Shown here in pieces: positions 15,114 through 21,446 of a stretch of 21,446 nucleotides of DNA. A program made the translations under genes and the position numbers. How positions within the stretch are numbered: position 1 is the first letter of the stretch; each line of letters starts with the position of its first letter. The notes beneath the pieces were generated by a model. The model was given only the letters and a program-made list of their open reading frames with translations. It ran no database searches and had not been told where the DNA came from. The DNA is taken from the NCBI GenBank assembly GCA_964613745.1, contig CAZTJA010000051.1, positions 1 to 21,446 on the forward strand, given 5' to 3'. This DNA comes from CAZTJA01 sp964613745 (GTDB lineage Bacteria; Desulfobacterota; Desulfomonilia; Desulfomonilales; Desulfomonilaceae).

Positions 15114-15536
15114 ATGAATCCTCAACACATACAATTGTGGGTCGCACAGACAGCAATGGCCCTGAGCGGATTAATGACGCATTATATGATGCATCCGCCT
15201 CATCATGGCATCACTTACTTCTGGGGGAGCCTTTTCCCGGCCATGGATTTGCTGATTGTGAGTCCTTTATTCCTCTATAGAGGAACCGCCGTTTGGGGAC
15301 TACTGTTAAACAGTTTTCTCGCATTTTTCGGGATCATTATGATGTCGGATTTAATTGTGGTGGGGGGGCTTCAAGGCTGGATCAAGACGGTTTTTTGGGA
15401 AAATCCCTTGCGTTGGGTAATGGAATCCATGTTCCCGAATGTTCTGCTTGCAGCGGCGGATTATTTTGTCGGATTGGCACTTTACACCGCTGTAATGAAT
15501 CAAAAGACGGGAGTCCTGAGCCGAAAACAACATTAA
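15114..15536 (+). CDS. Unrecognised 140-aa multi-pass membrane protein (operon gene 5)
   Basis: Starts at ATG 15114, one base after the previous stop, with only a weak binding site, so translation is probably coupled to gene 4. Hydrophobic segments at about residues 8-24, 37-54, 58-84 and 105-127 suggest four membrane helices. The loop after helix 1 is a histidine/methionine cluster, HYMMHPPHHG (H23, M25, M26, H27, H30, H31), a possible metal or heme site. Another short amphipathic stretch, GWIKTVFWENPLRWVMES, joins helices 3 and 4. The tail is basic (RKQH). I know no family. The design, with two single-helix microproteins upstream, suggests a small membrane complex. Confidence 0.78.
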   Translation: MNPQHIQLWVAQTAMALSGLMTHYMMHPPHHGITYFWGSLFPAMDLLIVSPLFLYRGTAVWGLLLNSFLAFFGIIMMSDLIVVGGLQGWIKTVFWENPLRWVMESMFPNVLLAAADYFVGLALYTAVMNQKTGVLSRKQH

Positions 15537-15555
15537 CACTTCATTGAAATTGGTA

Positions 15556-15582
15556 ACTGAGCACCCCGAATTGGCGCTCAGT
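15556..15582. terminator. 7-bp hairpin between converging operons
   Basis: ACTGAGC (15556-15562) and GCTCAGT (15576-15582) are perfect inverted copies; after one mismatch CC/GG could extend the stem. It lies 20 bases after the small-protein operon and 9 bases beyond the end of the converging minus-strand gene, so it could end transcription from both sides. No T-run follows on the plus strand. Confidence 0.4.
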
Positions 15583-15590
15583 CTCACAAA

Positions 15591-15827
15591 CTAATTGATA
15601 GGGTTAATATCTACTATGCCTTGGTCTGCCGTATTCGGATTAAGCCATTCGATTCGATTCTCATTCTTGTACTCCCAAAACAATCCCATTCTTGAAAGCA
15701 CTCTTTCGACAAACTTGCGCCCGGATTCGGCATCTTCCGCTATGATTCCGTCGCACTGACCGGACCTTTGTCTTTCATCTAACGATCTGTCGTTGTTATA
15801 TTCCTTCATCGATATGCAATAGCTCAT
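15591..15827 (-). CDS. Unrecognised 78-aa soluble protein
   Basis: ATG 15827, preceded by AGGCGG; an internal ATG at 15809 is an alternative start. The sequence is rich in charged residues (KEYNNDRSLDERQRS), then IIAEDAESGRKFVERVLSRMGLFWEYKNENRIEWLNP, and ends DQGIVDINPIN. The pattern helix (SGRKFVERVLSRMG) then strand (FWEYKNENRIEWLNP) looks like a small alpha/beta fold. There is no signal peptide or membrane span. It lies 139 bp downstream of the 57-aa membrane protein on the same strand, so it may be the last gene of that operon or independent. No family is recognised. Confidence 0.5.
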   Translation of the reverse strand: MSYCISMKEYNNDRSLDERQRSGQCDGIIAEDAESGRKFVERVLSRMGLFWEYKNENRIEWLNPNTADQGIVDINPIN

Positions 15828-15966
15828 TTATGGACCGCCTATCGGATTTTATGCAAAATGCAATGTAAATATAAGCACTTCCAACTTATGAGCAATGTTC
15901 ATTGTCCGTGACCATGTGGAGGCCGGCCGCTGCTGCTTCAGGTGTAGTCTCTTTTTGCTGATGCGA

Positions 15967-16140
15967 CTAACCAATAATTCCGAAGGCGAAGATGAATACG
16001 ACCAACAATATAACTCCCAACACCAGGGAATACGTAATAAGCTTCTTTTCAACCGGGAGTAAGTCATACCATTCTTCCTCAGGGACGGATTGGCCGGTGC
16101 CTTTGAATTCGGGAGCAACATGCGTTCTTTTCTCTTCCAT
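15967..16140 (-). CDS. 57-aa single-pass membrane protein paired with the YeiH-type permease
   Basis: ATG 16140 follows a strong GAGGAG ribosome binding site. The first 33 residues are hydrophilic (EEKRTHVAPEFKGTGQSVPEEEWYDLLPVEKK) and presumably cytoplasmic, followed by one hydrophobic helix (LITYSLVLGVILLVVFIFAFGIIG) running to the C-terminus. It is a tail-anchored design. It begins only 25 bp after the stop of the YeiH-family gene and is surely co-transcribed, so it may be a small stabilising or regulatory subunit of that permease. I know no named family. Confidence 0.75.
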   Translation of the reverse strand: MEEKRTHVAPEFKGTGQSVPEEEWYDLLPVEKKLITYSLVLGVILLVVFIFAFGIIG

Positions 16141-16165
16141 ATTTATCTCCTCTTATATAATTCTT

Positions 16166-17653
16166 CTATCCTGCTAATGGTGGTGTTATCCCCTTATAGA
16201 ACAGCCAAGATATGAAGAGACCCACCCACAAAATAAAACCAAACAGGGCTACTGCGTACACCCACACGATGCGAGCCATTCCTTCGGCCCAAAGCTTTCG
16301 AACATTCGTGACCAGCCCTATTGAGAAGAAACAGAGGGCAAAAAACATGGTTCGGAGAAGGTTAGCCTGTTCGGCACCGGCTTTGGCTCCTTTTACAGTA
16401 CCCGGGTACATGACTCCAATGAGCAGCATAATCAGGAGCGTCGCGGCAAAACCTATGACGAACTTGGGGAATCTGTGCCAAATTTCCGCCGCCGATACGG
16501 GGGCACAGTTTTCGCCTTCAACAGCAGGCCTTCGCGTATCCAATCCGCATACGGTCCATATTACGGCAAGTATGAATGCCCACACGCCTATGAAGATGTC
16601 GATGAAAACCTTGGTGGTTGTTGCGGCCATCAACATCCATCCTTTTTCCCATTTTATGCCCAACTCCGTAGCCGCCTTATTGAGAATTAAAGAATCAACC
16701 AACTGACCGCTGGCTACGGCTCCACCGTCACTTTTGACGGCTAATCCCATCCAGGCGCCTGCCACCATAGGCTCATCGTACAGAAGGTGGGTAGCCAAGG
16801 GCGGCAGCAGTAACAGTTCGACTGCAACAAAGACAATAATGACTGCAGACAAAATAACGGGAATAACGGGACGAGCCCGAATGGCCCCACCAGTTGCAAT
16901 CGCAGCTGAAACACCGCATATGGAAATCCCCGAAGCCAAAGGAGCTGCCCATTCAGGTGAAAATTTAAACCATTTGCGGGAGATGAGATAGACTATAGGC
17001 CAGTAAATGAGGTACGCTTCGACTACTGCACATAGTCCTCTGACGATAACGGTTCCGGCAAGACCCGCAGCTTCAACGGTCTTGATTCCTATGGCTGCCC
17101 CGAGTATTACAATACCGGTTTTGATGAACCATTCGGGTTTTGCCGCTTCGTCGAGAAATTTTGCCAAAGGAAGGAAGAAGTTGCCGATCACCAAGCCCAA
17201 GATCATGGCAAATATGAATCCCATTTCACCAAGACCCAAAGACCAGCTCACCTGAAAAGCCGCTCGTTTATCCGGGGTAGCTGCAATATAGGCATTGTTT
17301 CCAACCACCATACAAAGAAATACGATCCAGTAGATTACCGTGAATCCAATCAGATACCTTTTTAAGTTGCCGCCCATTCCTATGATGCCGACCGTGGTTA
17401 TGGCCAAAAGAAATAGGTATGTGAGAATGCTCGAGGAAAGCCCGGACATATCTTTGTAGGTGCTGGAAGCCGGCAATGCACTTTTGGCGAAATCTGACCA
17501 AACGGGTAATTTAACCACCCAACCAAGCAGATCCAGATTTATCATCGGCCCTAGACCGAGAAGAAAAACGAAACCGCCAAGCCACACGGCCCACCAATCT
17601 TCGCTTTTGATCATTGTTTTCTGTTGATAAAGAGAACCGGCACCTTCGGCCAT
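16166..17653 (-). CDS. YeiH/UPF0324 family putative sulfate exporter, long form
   Basis: 495 aa, ATG 17653 with AGGAG upstream. The family core is visible in MILGLVIGNFF, FIKTGIVILGAAIGIKTVE, ASGISICGVSAAIATGGAIRARPVIP and FFALCFFSIGLVTNVRKLW; compare the SSICGAAAV-type signature of YeiH proteins. About twelve hydrophobic segments are present. Usual YeiH proteins are about 340 aa. This one is about 150 aa longer, with two or three extra helices at the N-terminus and an extended region near residues 320-400. Family members are annotated as putative sulfate exporters, but the substrate is not well established. In a sulfur-metabolising anaerobe, export of an oxidised sulfur or organosulfonate product would fit. 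Confidence 0.85.
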   Translation of the reverse strand: MAEGAGSLYQQKTMIKSEDWWAVWLGGFVFLLGLGPMINLDLLGWVVKLPVWSDFAKSALPASSTYKDMSGLSSSILTYLFLLAITTVGIIGMGGNLKRYLIGFTVIYWIVFLCMVVGNNAYIAATPDKRAAFQVSWSLGLGEMGFIFAMILGLVIGNFFLPLAKFLDEAAKPEWFIKTGIVILGAAIGIKTVEAAGLAGTVIVRGLCAVVEAYLIYWPIVYLISRKWFKFSPEWAAPLASGISICGVSAAIATGGAIRARPVIPVILSAVIIVFVAVELLLLPPLATHLLYDEPMVAGAWMGLAVKSDGGAVASGQLVDSLILNKAATELGIKWEKGWMLMAATTTKVFIDIFIGVWAFILAVIWTVCGLDTRRPAVEGENCAPVSAAEIWHRFPKFVIGFAATLLIMLLIGVMYPGTVKGAKAGAEQANLLRTMFFALCFFSIGLVTNVRKLWAEGMARIVWVYAVALFGFILWVGLFISWLFYKGITPPLAG

Positions 17654-18033
17654 CTAAAAACTCCTTTCTACAATTCCGAAGCAGTATTAATTTTAATGTG
17701 AGCGCATGCTTCATAAGTAGGCTCTGACCACATCAATTGGGATTAACCCTCATAAGCAAGTTTCAAGCCGGCTACACCGGACCAGAAATAAGCAATGTTT
17801 ATAAAGTTTTAGGTAATGTAAAATTTGGGCGCGGCAAGAAAAGGGCAGATTAGAACACATTCATGAGAAGAACACGTCTGTTTTCCGCCCATAAAGAGGA
17901 GAGCAATTCTTTACGTAATAATTGTGCGGAGCCTTGCCTGATGTTCGTCTAATTTTTTCGGGAAAGTTGACACTGGTACGGCTCTCTGATAATTTTAAAC
18001 GTTCAAAATCATTCATGCAGGGGTACATACATA
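17654..18033. other. 380-bp divergent intergenic region
   Basis: Separates the YeiH-type operon (leftward) from the lsrF operon (rightward). It contains the strong rightward promoter at 17967-17995. A pair of AGAACAC direct repeats (17852 and 17869, 17 bases apart) is the only other regularity I noticed. I found no gene and no equally clear leftward promoter. Confidence 0.5.
17967..17995 (+). promoter_or_regulatory. Near-consensus sigma-70 promoter of the lsrF operon
   Basis: TTGACA (17967-17972, perfect) and TAATTT (17990-17995) with a 17-base spacer. Transcription would begin near 18002, about 32 nt before the lsrF start. It is the best sigma-70 promoter seen in the window and suggests strong basal expression. 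Confidence 0.65.
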
Positions 18034-18921
18034 ATGGCGGATGTGGAAGGATTGGTCCAGGCCGGCGATGTCAAAGACACCGGGTTAGGCAAATCGAACG
18101 ACTTTCATTTGAAGGGATGTTCGCACCTCGATTGGGGTATGAAAAATCGCCTCTCCCGCATAATCAAAGCGGATACCGGCAGAACGGTGATGTTGGCGGT
18201 GGATCATGGGTATTTTCAGGGTCCGACTTCCGGCCTTGAAGTCATGGGTCAAACTCTCAACCCCCTGCTTGGCTACGCCGATTGTCTGATGCTCACAAGA
18301 GGTATTTTGAGAACCTCAGTGCCTCCCGGATGTGAGACTCCCATCGTGCTTAGGGTTTCCGGCGGGCAAAGCGTACTGAGTGAGCTGTCGAACGAGACAT
18401 GGAACGTCTCGACGGAAGATTGTATTCGTCTTAACGCTGCGGGTATGGCTTTTTCGATTTATGTGGGCGCCGATTACGAACACCAGACTTTAACGGCCTT
18501 TGCGGACTTAATCGACGCCGGGTATGCTTCGGGGATTCCCGTGCTGGCCGTGACGGCAGTTGGACGCGACATGGCGAGAGATGCCCGATATCTCTCATTA
18601 TCTTCCAGAATCGCCGCTGAAATGGGAGCTAATTTCGTAAAAACGTACTTCTGCGAGAATTTTGAACGGGTGACCAGTACTTGCCCGGTACCCATCGTTA
18701 TGGCCGGTGGAAAAAAGCTGCCCGAATTAGAGGCCCTCACAATGGCCTACAATGCAATTGATCAAGGCGCGGTTGGCGTTGATATGGGGCGCAACATTTT
18801 TCAATCGGATTGCCCCGTCGGGATGATTAAAGCGGTTCGAGCCGTGGTCCACTACAACGAAAAACCCGAGTCCGCTTTCAAGATGTACGAAGACGAGAAA
18901 AAGGCTCATCGGTGTGGTTGA
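18034..18921 (+). CDS. lsrF: LsrF-like 3-hydroxy-5-phosphonooxypentane-2,4-dione thiolase (class I aldolase fold)
   Basis: 295 aa against 291 for E. coli LsrF, with long shared stretches as I recall that sequence: FHLKGCSHLDWGMKNRLSRI, VMLAVDHGYFQGPTSGLE, ADCLMLTRGILR, DMARDARYLSLSSRIAAEMGA, CPVPIVMAGGKKLPE and GVDMGRNIFQSD. The catalytic lysine falls at K203 (FVKTYF), the same number as in E. coli. In the AI-2 pathway LsrF transfers an acetyl group from the phosphorylated diketone to CoA, giving dihydroxyacetone phosphate and acetyl-CoA. No lsrK, lsrG, lsrB or other lsr gene is present, so the true substrate may be another phosphorylated sugar or diketone. ATG 18034 has a weak AGGGG site. 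Confidence 0.88.
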   Translation: MADVEGLVQAGDVKDTGLGKSNDFHLKGCSHLDWGMKNRLSRIIKADTGRTVMLAVDHGYFQGPTSGLEVMGQTLNPLLGYADCLMLTRGILRTSVPPGCETPIVLRVSGGQSVLSELSNETWNVSTEDCIRLNAAGMAFSIYVGADYEHQTLTAFADLIDAGYASGIPVLAVTAVGRDMARDARYLSLSSRIAAEMGANFVKTYFCENFERVTSTCPVPIVMAGGKKLPELEALTMAYNAIDQGAVGVDMGRNIFQSDCPVGMIKAVRAVVHYNEKPESAFKMYEDEKKAHRCG

Positions 18922-18974
18922 GCTACGGACTCACAATATAAAGCGTAATTTGAATCGATAAAGAGGAATCAACA

Positions 18975-20000
18975 ATGAGGGCCGCTGTTTACTATAATAA
19001 TAGGGACATACGGATCGAAGACATGGAAATCCCGAAGATCGGCCCAGAAGAGATCCTCGTTAAAGTATGGTCCAGCGGCATTTGCGGCAGCGATGTGCTT
19101 GAATGGTACAGACTGGCGAAAGCACCCCTTGTCCTGGGTCATGAGATCGCCGGCGAAATAGTTGAAGTTGGGTCCCATGTCAAAGAATGGACCGTCGGAA
19201 CCCGTGTTTTTGTATCCCATCATGTGCCCTGCAATATGTGTAGATATTGTTTGGCCGGTCGAGAATCCGTCTGCGACACTTTGTCCAAAACGAACTTCGA
19301 TCCGGGTGGATTTTCAGAGTATCTCAGGGTACCCTCAATCAACGTTCGTAATGGAGTTTTTCGCTTACCCGAAGAAATGAGCTTCGATCAGGCCGTGTTC
19401 ATCGAACCTTTGGCATGCGTATACAGAGGTCAAGACCGGTTAGGGTGGATACCGGCCCGAACGGTACTCATTATCGGCACCGGAATAGCCGGTCTGATGC
19501 ATGTGCAGCTGGCAAAAACAACCGGAGCCGCCAAGGTAATCGCTGCCGATATCAATGAGAGTCGTAGAACCGCCGCATTGCGGTTCGGCGCAGATGCGGC
19601 AATAGATCCACGTGATGATTTTGTTCAAGAAGTGGCCAATCTTAATGGAGGTAGGTTCGCCGACGTCGTCATCGTGGCGACGGGGGCGTTATCCGCCTTG
19701 GAATCCGCTCTCAAGTGTGTCGACAAAGGCGGATCAATCCTTTTCTTTGCTCCAACGGACCCCGGAATCGAACTTCGGCTTCCGTTTAATGAGCTTTGGC
19801 GAAAAGAAGTTACCATGACCTCTACATATGCCGGCAGTCCACGTGATATTCATCAAGCAATGGAATTGATCGCCACTGGAAGAGTTCAAGTCAACGACAT
19901 GATTACCCACAAGCTGCCGCTAACCGAGACGGCCCGGGGCTTTTCTCTTGTTTTGGAAGCTTCCGATTCAATGAAAGTGATCATCGAACCCCAAAAGTAA
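18975..20000 (+). CDS. Zinc-dependent alcohol/polyol dehydrogenase (medium-chain family), probably NAD-linked
   Basis: 341 aa, ATG 18975 with GAGG upstream, 53 bp after lsrF. The catalytic zinc site is C37 (SGICGSD), H56-E57 (GHE) and E144 (IEPLAC). The structural zinc site is C86-x2-C89-x2-C92-x7-C100. The coenzyme loop GTGIAG spans 168-173, and D192 after the second strand of the Rossmann fold favours NAD over NADP. The full domain order (GroES-like 1-150, Rossmann 160-290, C-terminal) is intact. The subfamily is close to threonine, sorbitol and other polyol dehydrogenases, oxidising a secondary alcohol to a ketone. Beside an LsrF-like thiolase it could make or use the ketone substrate of that enzyme. 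The substrate itself is unknown. Confidence 0.88.
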   Translation: MRAAVYYNNRDIRIEDMEIPKIGPEEILVKVWSSGICGSDVLEWYRLAKAPLVLGHEIAGEIVEVGSHVKEWTVGTRVFVSHHVPCNMCRYCLAGRESVCDTLSKTNFDPGGFSEYLRVPSINVRNGVFRLPEEMSFDQAVFIEPLACVYRGQDRLGWIPARTVLIIGTGIAGLMHVQLAKTTGAAKVIAADINESRRTAALRFGADAAIDPRDDFVQEVANLNGGRFADVVIVATGALSALESALKCVDKGGSILFFAPTDPGIELRLPFNELWRKEVTMTSTYAGSPRDIHQAMELIATGRVQVNDMITHKLPLTETARGFSLVLEASDSMKVIIEPQK

Positions 20001-20050
20001 TTTGGCGCGAATTCAATTTTTTTCTACTCTTCGTACTTTAATATAATCTT

Positions 20051-21235
20051 ATGCATGCGGTACCAGAAACCGAAATAGCTTTTCGTATTCGTCGTTTCCA
20101 GGAATCTCTGAACGAATTGAAGCTCGACGGCGCCATAATTGTTCAGAGGATCGATCTATATTATCTTAGCGGTACAGGCCAGGACGCTCACTTGTTTGTC
20201 CCTGCCGAAGGTGACCCGTTGCTTTTGGTCAGGAAAAATCTTGACAGAGCCAAAACCGATTCACCCATCAATCGCATTTCTCCTCTGAAAAATTTCACCG
20301 AACTCAAGTCGGTGATCACTGATCATCTAGGCCGTGCACCCGATCGTCTTGGCCTTGAGCTGGATGTTTTGCCGGTAAATCAATTTCGGGTATATGAAAA
20401 ACTTTTTAACCATTCAGAATTCGGCGACATTTCAGGTGCAATTCGCGAAGTACGCATGATCAAATCAGCTTTTGAATTGGAGCTGATGCGAAAAGCTGCT
20501 GAACTTAATGATCGAATGTTCGCATTAGTGCCTGATTTGATTAAAGAGGGAATGCCGGAAATTGAATTGGCCGGACGGATTGAATTATTTTTCCGTGCAA
20601 ATGGTCATCAAGGATTGGTGAGGGTTCGGGGCTTTAACGGTGAAGTGTTCTACGGGCATGTAATGGCCGGACCTAATTTAGCCGTTCCGAGTTGTTCGGT
20701 CGGACCGACCGGGGGCCCTGGGTGCAATGCCTCATTTCCTCAGGGAGTGGGTCTCAGAAACATTGGTCGCAACGAACCGATTCAAATCGACTATGTGGCG
20801 GTGATCGATGGATACATGGTCGATCAGGCTCGGACTTATTACATCGGAGAAGCCCCGCCTCGATTCCAGGAAACTCATGAACTTGCCCTTCGGATTCAGA
20901 ATGAAATAGTCCAAACCGCTAGACCCGGAATTTCATGCGAAAGCCTTTATGACAAGGCCGTCGAAATCGCTGGAAAAGCCGGAAAACTGGACGGCTTCCT
21001 GGGATGGCCCCAATCCGTTCCGTTCGTCGGCCACGGCATCGGATTGGAATTGGATGAACTTCCGGTTCTTGGAAAACGATCGCCTCACTTCTTGAAACCT
21101 GGGATGGTGATAGCAATTGAACCCAAGTTCATTTTTCCGGGCGAAGGCCTTGCCGGAATCGAAAATTCTTTTGTGGTTACCGAAACCGGTATGGAAAAGC
21201 TGACTCTTTATGATGACGGCATCACTAATATTTAA
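20051..21235 (+). CDS. M24 family metallopeptidase, Xaa-Pro aminopeptidase-like
   Basis: 394 aa with an N-terminal creatinase-type domain (about 10-135) and a pita-bread catalytic domain. All five metal ligands can be placed: D247 (QIDYV), D258 (VDQAR), H328 (GHGIG), E357 (IAIEP) and E371 (GIENSF). The enzyme should therefore be an active dinuclear metal hydrolase removing N-terminal residues before proline, or a related amidohydrolase such as creatinase. There is no signal peptide, so it is cytoplasmic. It starts at ATG 20051, 50 bp after the dehydrogenase, without a recognisable ribosome binding site, which makes the start slightly uncertain. It follows lsrF and the dehydrogenase on the same strand and probably shares their transcript. 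Confidence 0.87.
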   Translation: MHAVPETEIAFRIRRFQESLNELKLDGAIIVQRIDLYYLSGTGQDAHLFVPAEGDPLLLVRKNLDRAKTDSPINRISPLKNFTELKSVITDHLGRAPDRLGLELDVLPVNQFRVYEKLFNHSEFGDISGAIREVRMIKSAFELELMRKAAELNDRMFALVPDLIKEGMPEIELAGRIELFFRANGHQGLVRVRGFNGEVFYGHVMAGPNLAVPSCSVGPTGGPGCNASFPQGVGLRNIGRNEPIQIDYVAVIDGYMVDQARTYYIGEAPPRFQETHELALRIQNEIVQTARPGISCESLYDKAVEIAGKAGKLDGFLGWPQSVPFVGHGIGLELDELPVLGKRSPHFLKPGMVIAIEPKFIFPGEGLAGIENSFVVTETGMEKLTLYDDGITNI

Positions 21236-21266
21236 TTGCTCATTTAGGTACAGGTCTGAATTGCAA

Positions 21267-21446
21267 TTACCGCTTGAGATCTTTTGCCGGCACTGCAGTC
21301 AATGTAACTATCGCCTTTGAAACGTGATGCTCTCCATCGTCCTCGCCGCGAATATCGAAAACGTCCGATTCCGCAATGATGATTCGGCGGCCTTCTCTTA
21401 TCACCGTTGATCTACAGACTAATGCATTCCCATATGCAGGCCGTAA
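21267..21446 (-). CDS. Hotdog-fold thioesterase (PaaI-like), N-terminus cut by window edge
   Basis: Reading leftwards from the window edge, 59 codons are open to a TAA at 21267. The sequence resembles the C-terminal half of PaaI/acyl-CoA thioesterases: YGNALVCRSTVIREGRRIIIAESDVFD, then HHVSKAIVTLTAVPAKD, that is, 'VVREGRR...AEADV.D...VAKA..TL'. Such enzymes hydrolyse acyl-CoA thioesters in the cytoplasm. The catalytic acid lies in the missing half, so activity and substrate cannot be judged. It converges on the M24 gene with a 31-bp gap that shows no hairpin. Confidence 0.7.
   Translation of the reverse strand, partial: LRPAYGNALVCRSTVIREGRRIIIAESDVFDIRGEDDGEHHVSKAIVTLTAVPAKDLKR

Noticed and set aside
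15849..16121. 90-codon minus-strand open frame
   Set aside because: It overlaps the 57-aa membrane protein in another frame; that protein has a strong ribosome binding site and a clean membrane helix, while this frame looks random.
17852..17875. Two AGAACAC direct repeats 17 bases apart
   Set aside because: Seven-base repeats are too short to claim an operator without comparison, although they lie upstream of the lsrF promoter.
20042..20047. TATAAT just before the M24 gene start
   Set aside because: No -35 match at the right distance, and a start from it would fall at or after the ATG. The gene is more simply read from the lsrF transcript.

Overview
The window looks like a chromosomal segment of moderate GC from an anaerobic Gram-negative bacterium. 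The gene mix fits a Desulfobacterota or syntroph-like sulfate reducer, possibly related to Desulfomonile: a TAXI-type TRAP transporter with a fused permease, a methylmalonyl-CoA decarboxylase beside a CoA-transferase, a long YeiH-type putative sulfate exporter, exported cytochrome c, and many small orphan proteins. This placement is inference from gene content. I saw no rRNA, tRNA, CRISPR array, intact insertion sequence or phage genes.

Layout. (1) 1-4103 holds unlinked genes: a truncated exported monoheme cytochrome c (-), a cupin (-), a small exported protein (+), a NusG/RfaH-like antiterminator (-) behind an unrecognised 248-aa protein (-), and a divergent exported TPR protein (+). Candidate promoters for the last two lie head to head at 2995-3056. 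(2) 4296-10148 (+) is a catabolic module: promoter, methylmalonyl-CoA decarboxylase (scpB-like), a CoA-transferase with a TTG start, TAXI binding protein, DUF1850 protein and fused TRAP permease. Together they could import a carboxylate, activate it by CoA transfer and decarboxylate it to propionyl-CoA or acetyl-CoA. (3) 10177-13104 (-) carries a zinc phospholipase C-like protein without a signal peptide and an orphan ABC-type binding protein.

(4) 13105-15536 (+) is the least conventional part. A long gene-poor stretch contains a sigma-54-like promoter followed at once by a 9-bp hairpin, then a 60-aa gene, then a structured element closed by a 10-bp perfect inverted repeat and followed by a T-run. 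Next comes a tightly packed set of five small genes (83, 35, 37, 35 and 140 aa; gaps of 13, 3, 1 and 1 nt). Two of the microproteins and the 140-aa protein are predicted membrane proteins, and I recognise none of the five. (5) 15591-17653 (-) converges on that set. It holds a long YeiH-family permease, a 57-aa single-pass membrane protein with a good ribosome binding site, and a small unrecognised protein. (6) 17967-21235 (+) has a near-consensus sigma-70 promoter, an LsrF homologue, an NAD-type zinc alcohol dehydrogenase and an M24 peptidase. LsrF stands here without any other AI-2 (lsr) gene. (7) 21267-21446 (-) is the C-terminal end of a hotdog thioesterase.

The strongest candidates for something undescribed are the microprotein operon with its upstream structured element and sigma-54-like leader, the possible methylmalonate/malonate module, and the phospholipase C-like protein lacking a signal peptide.
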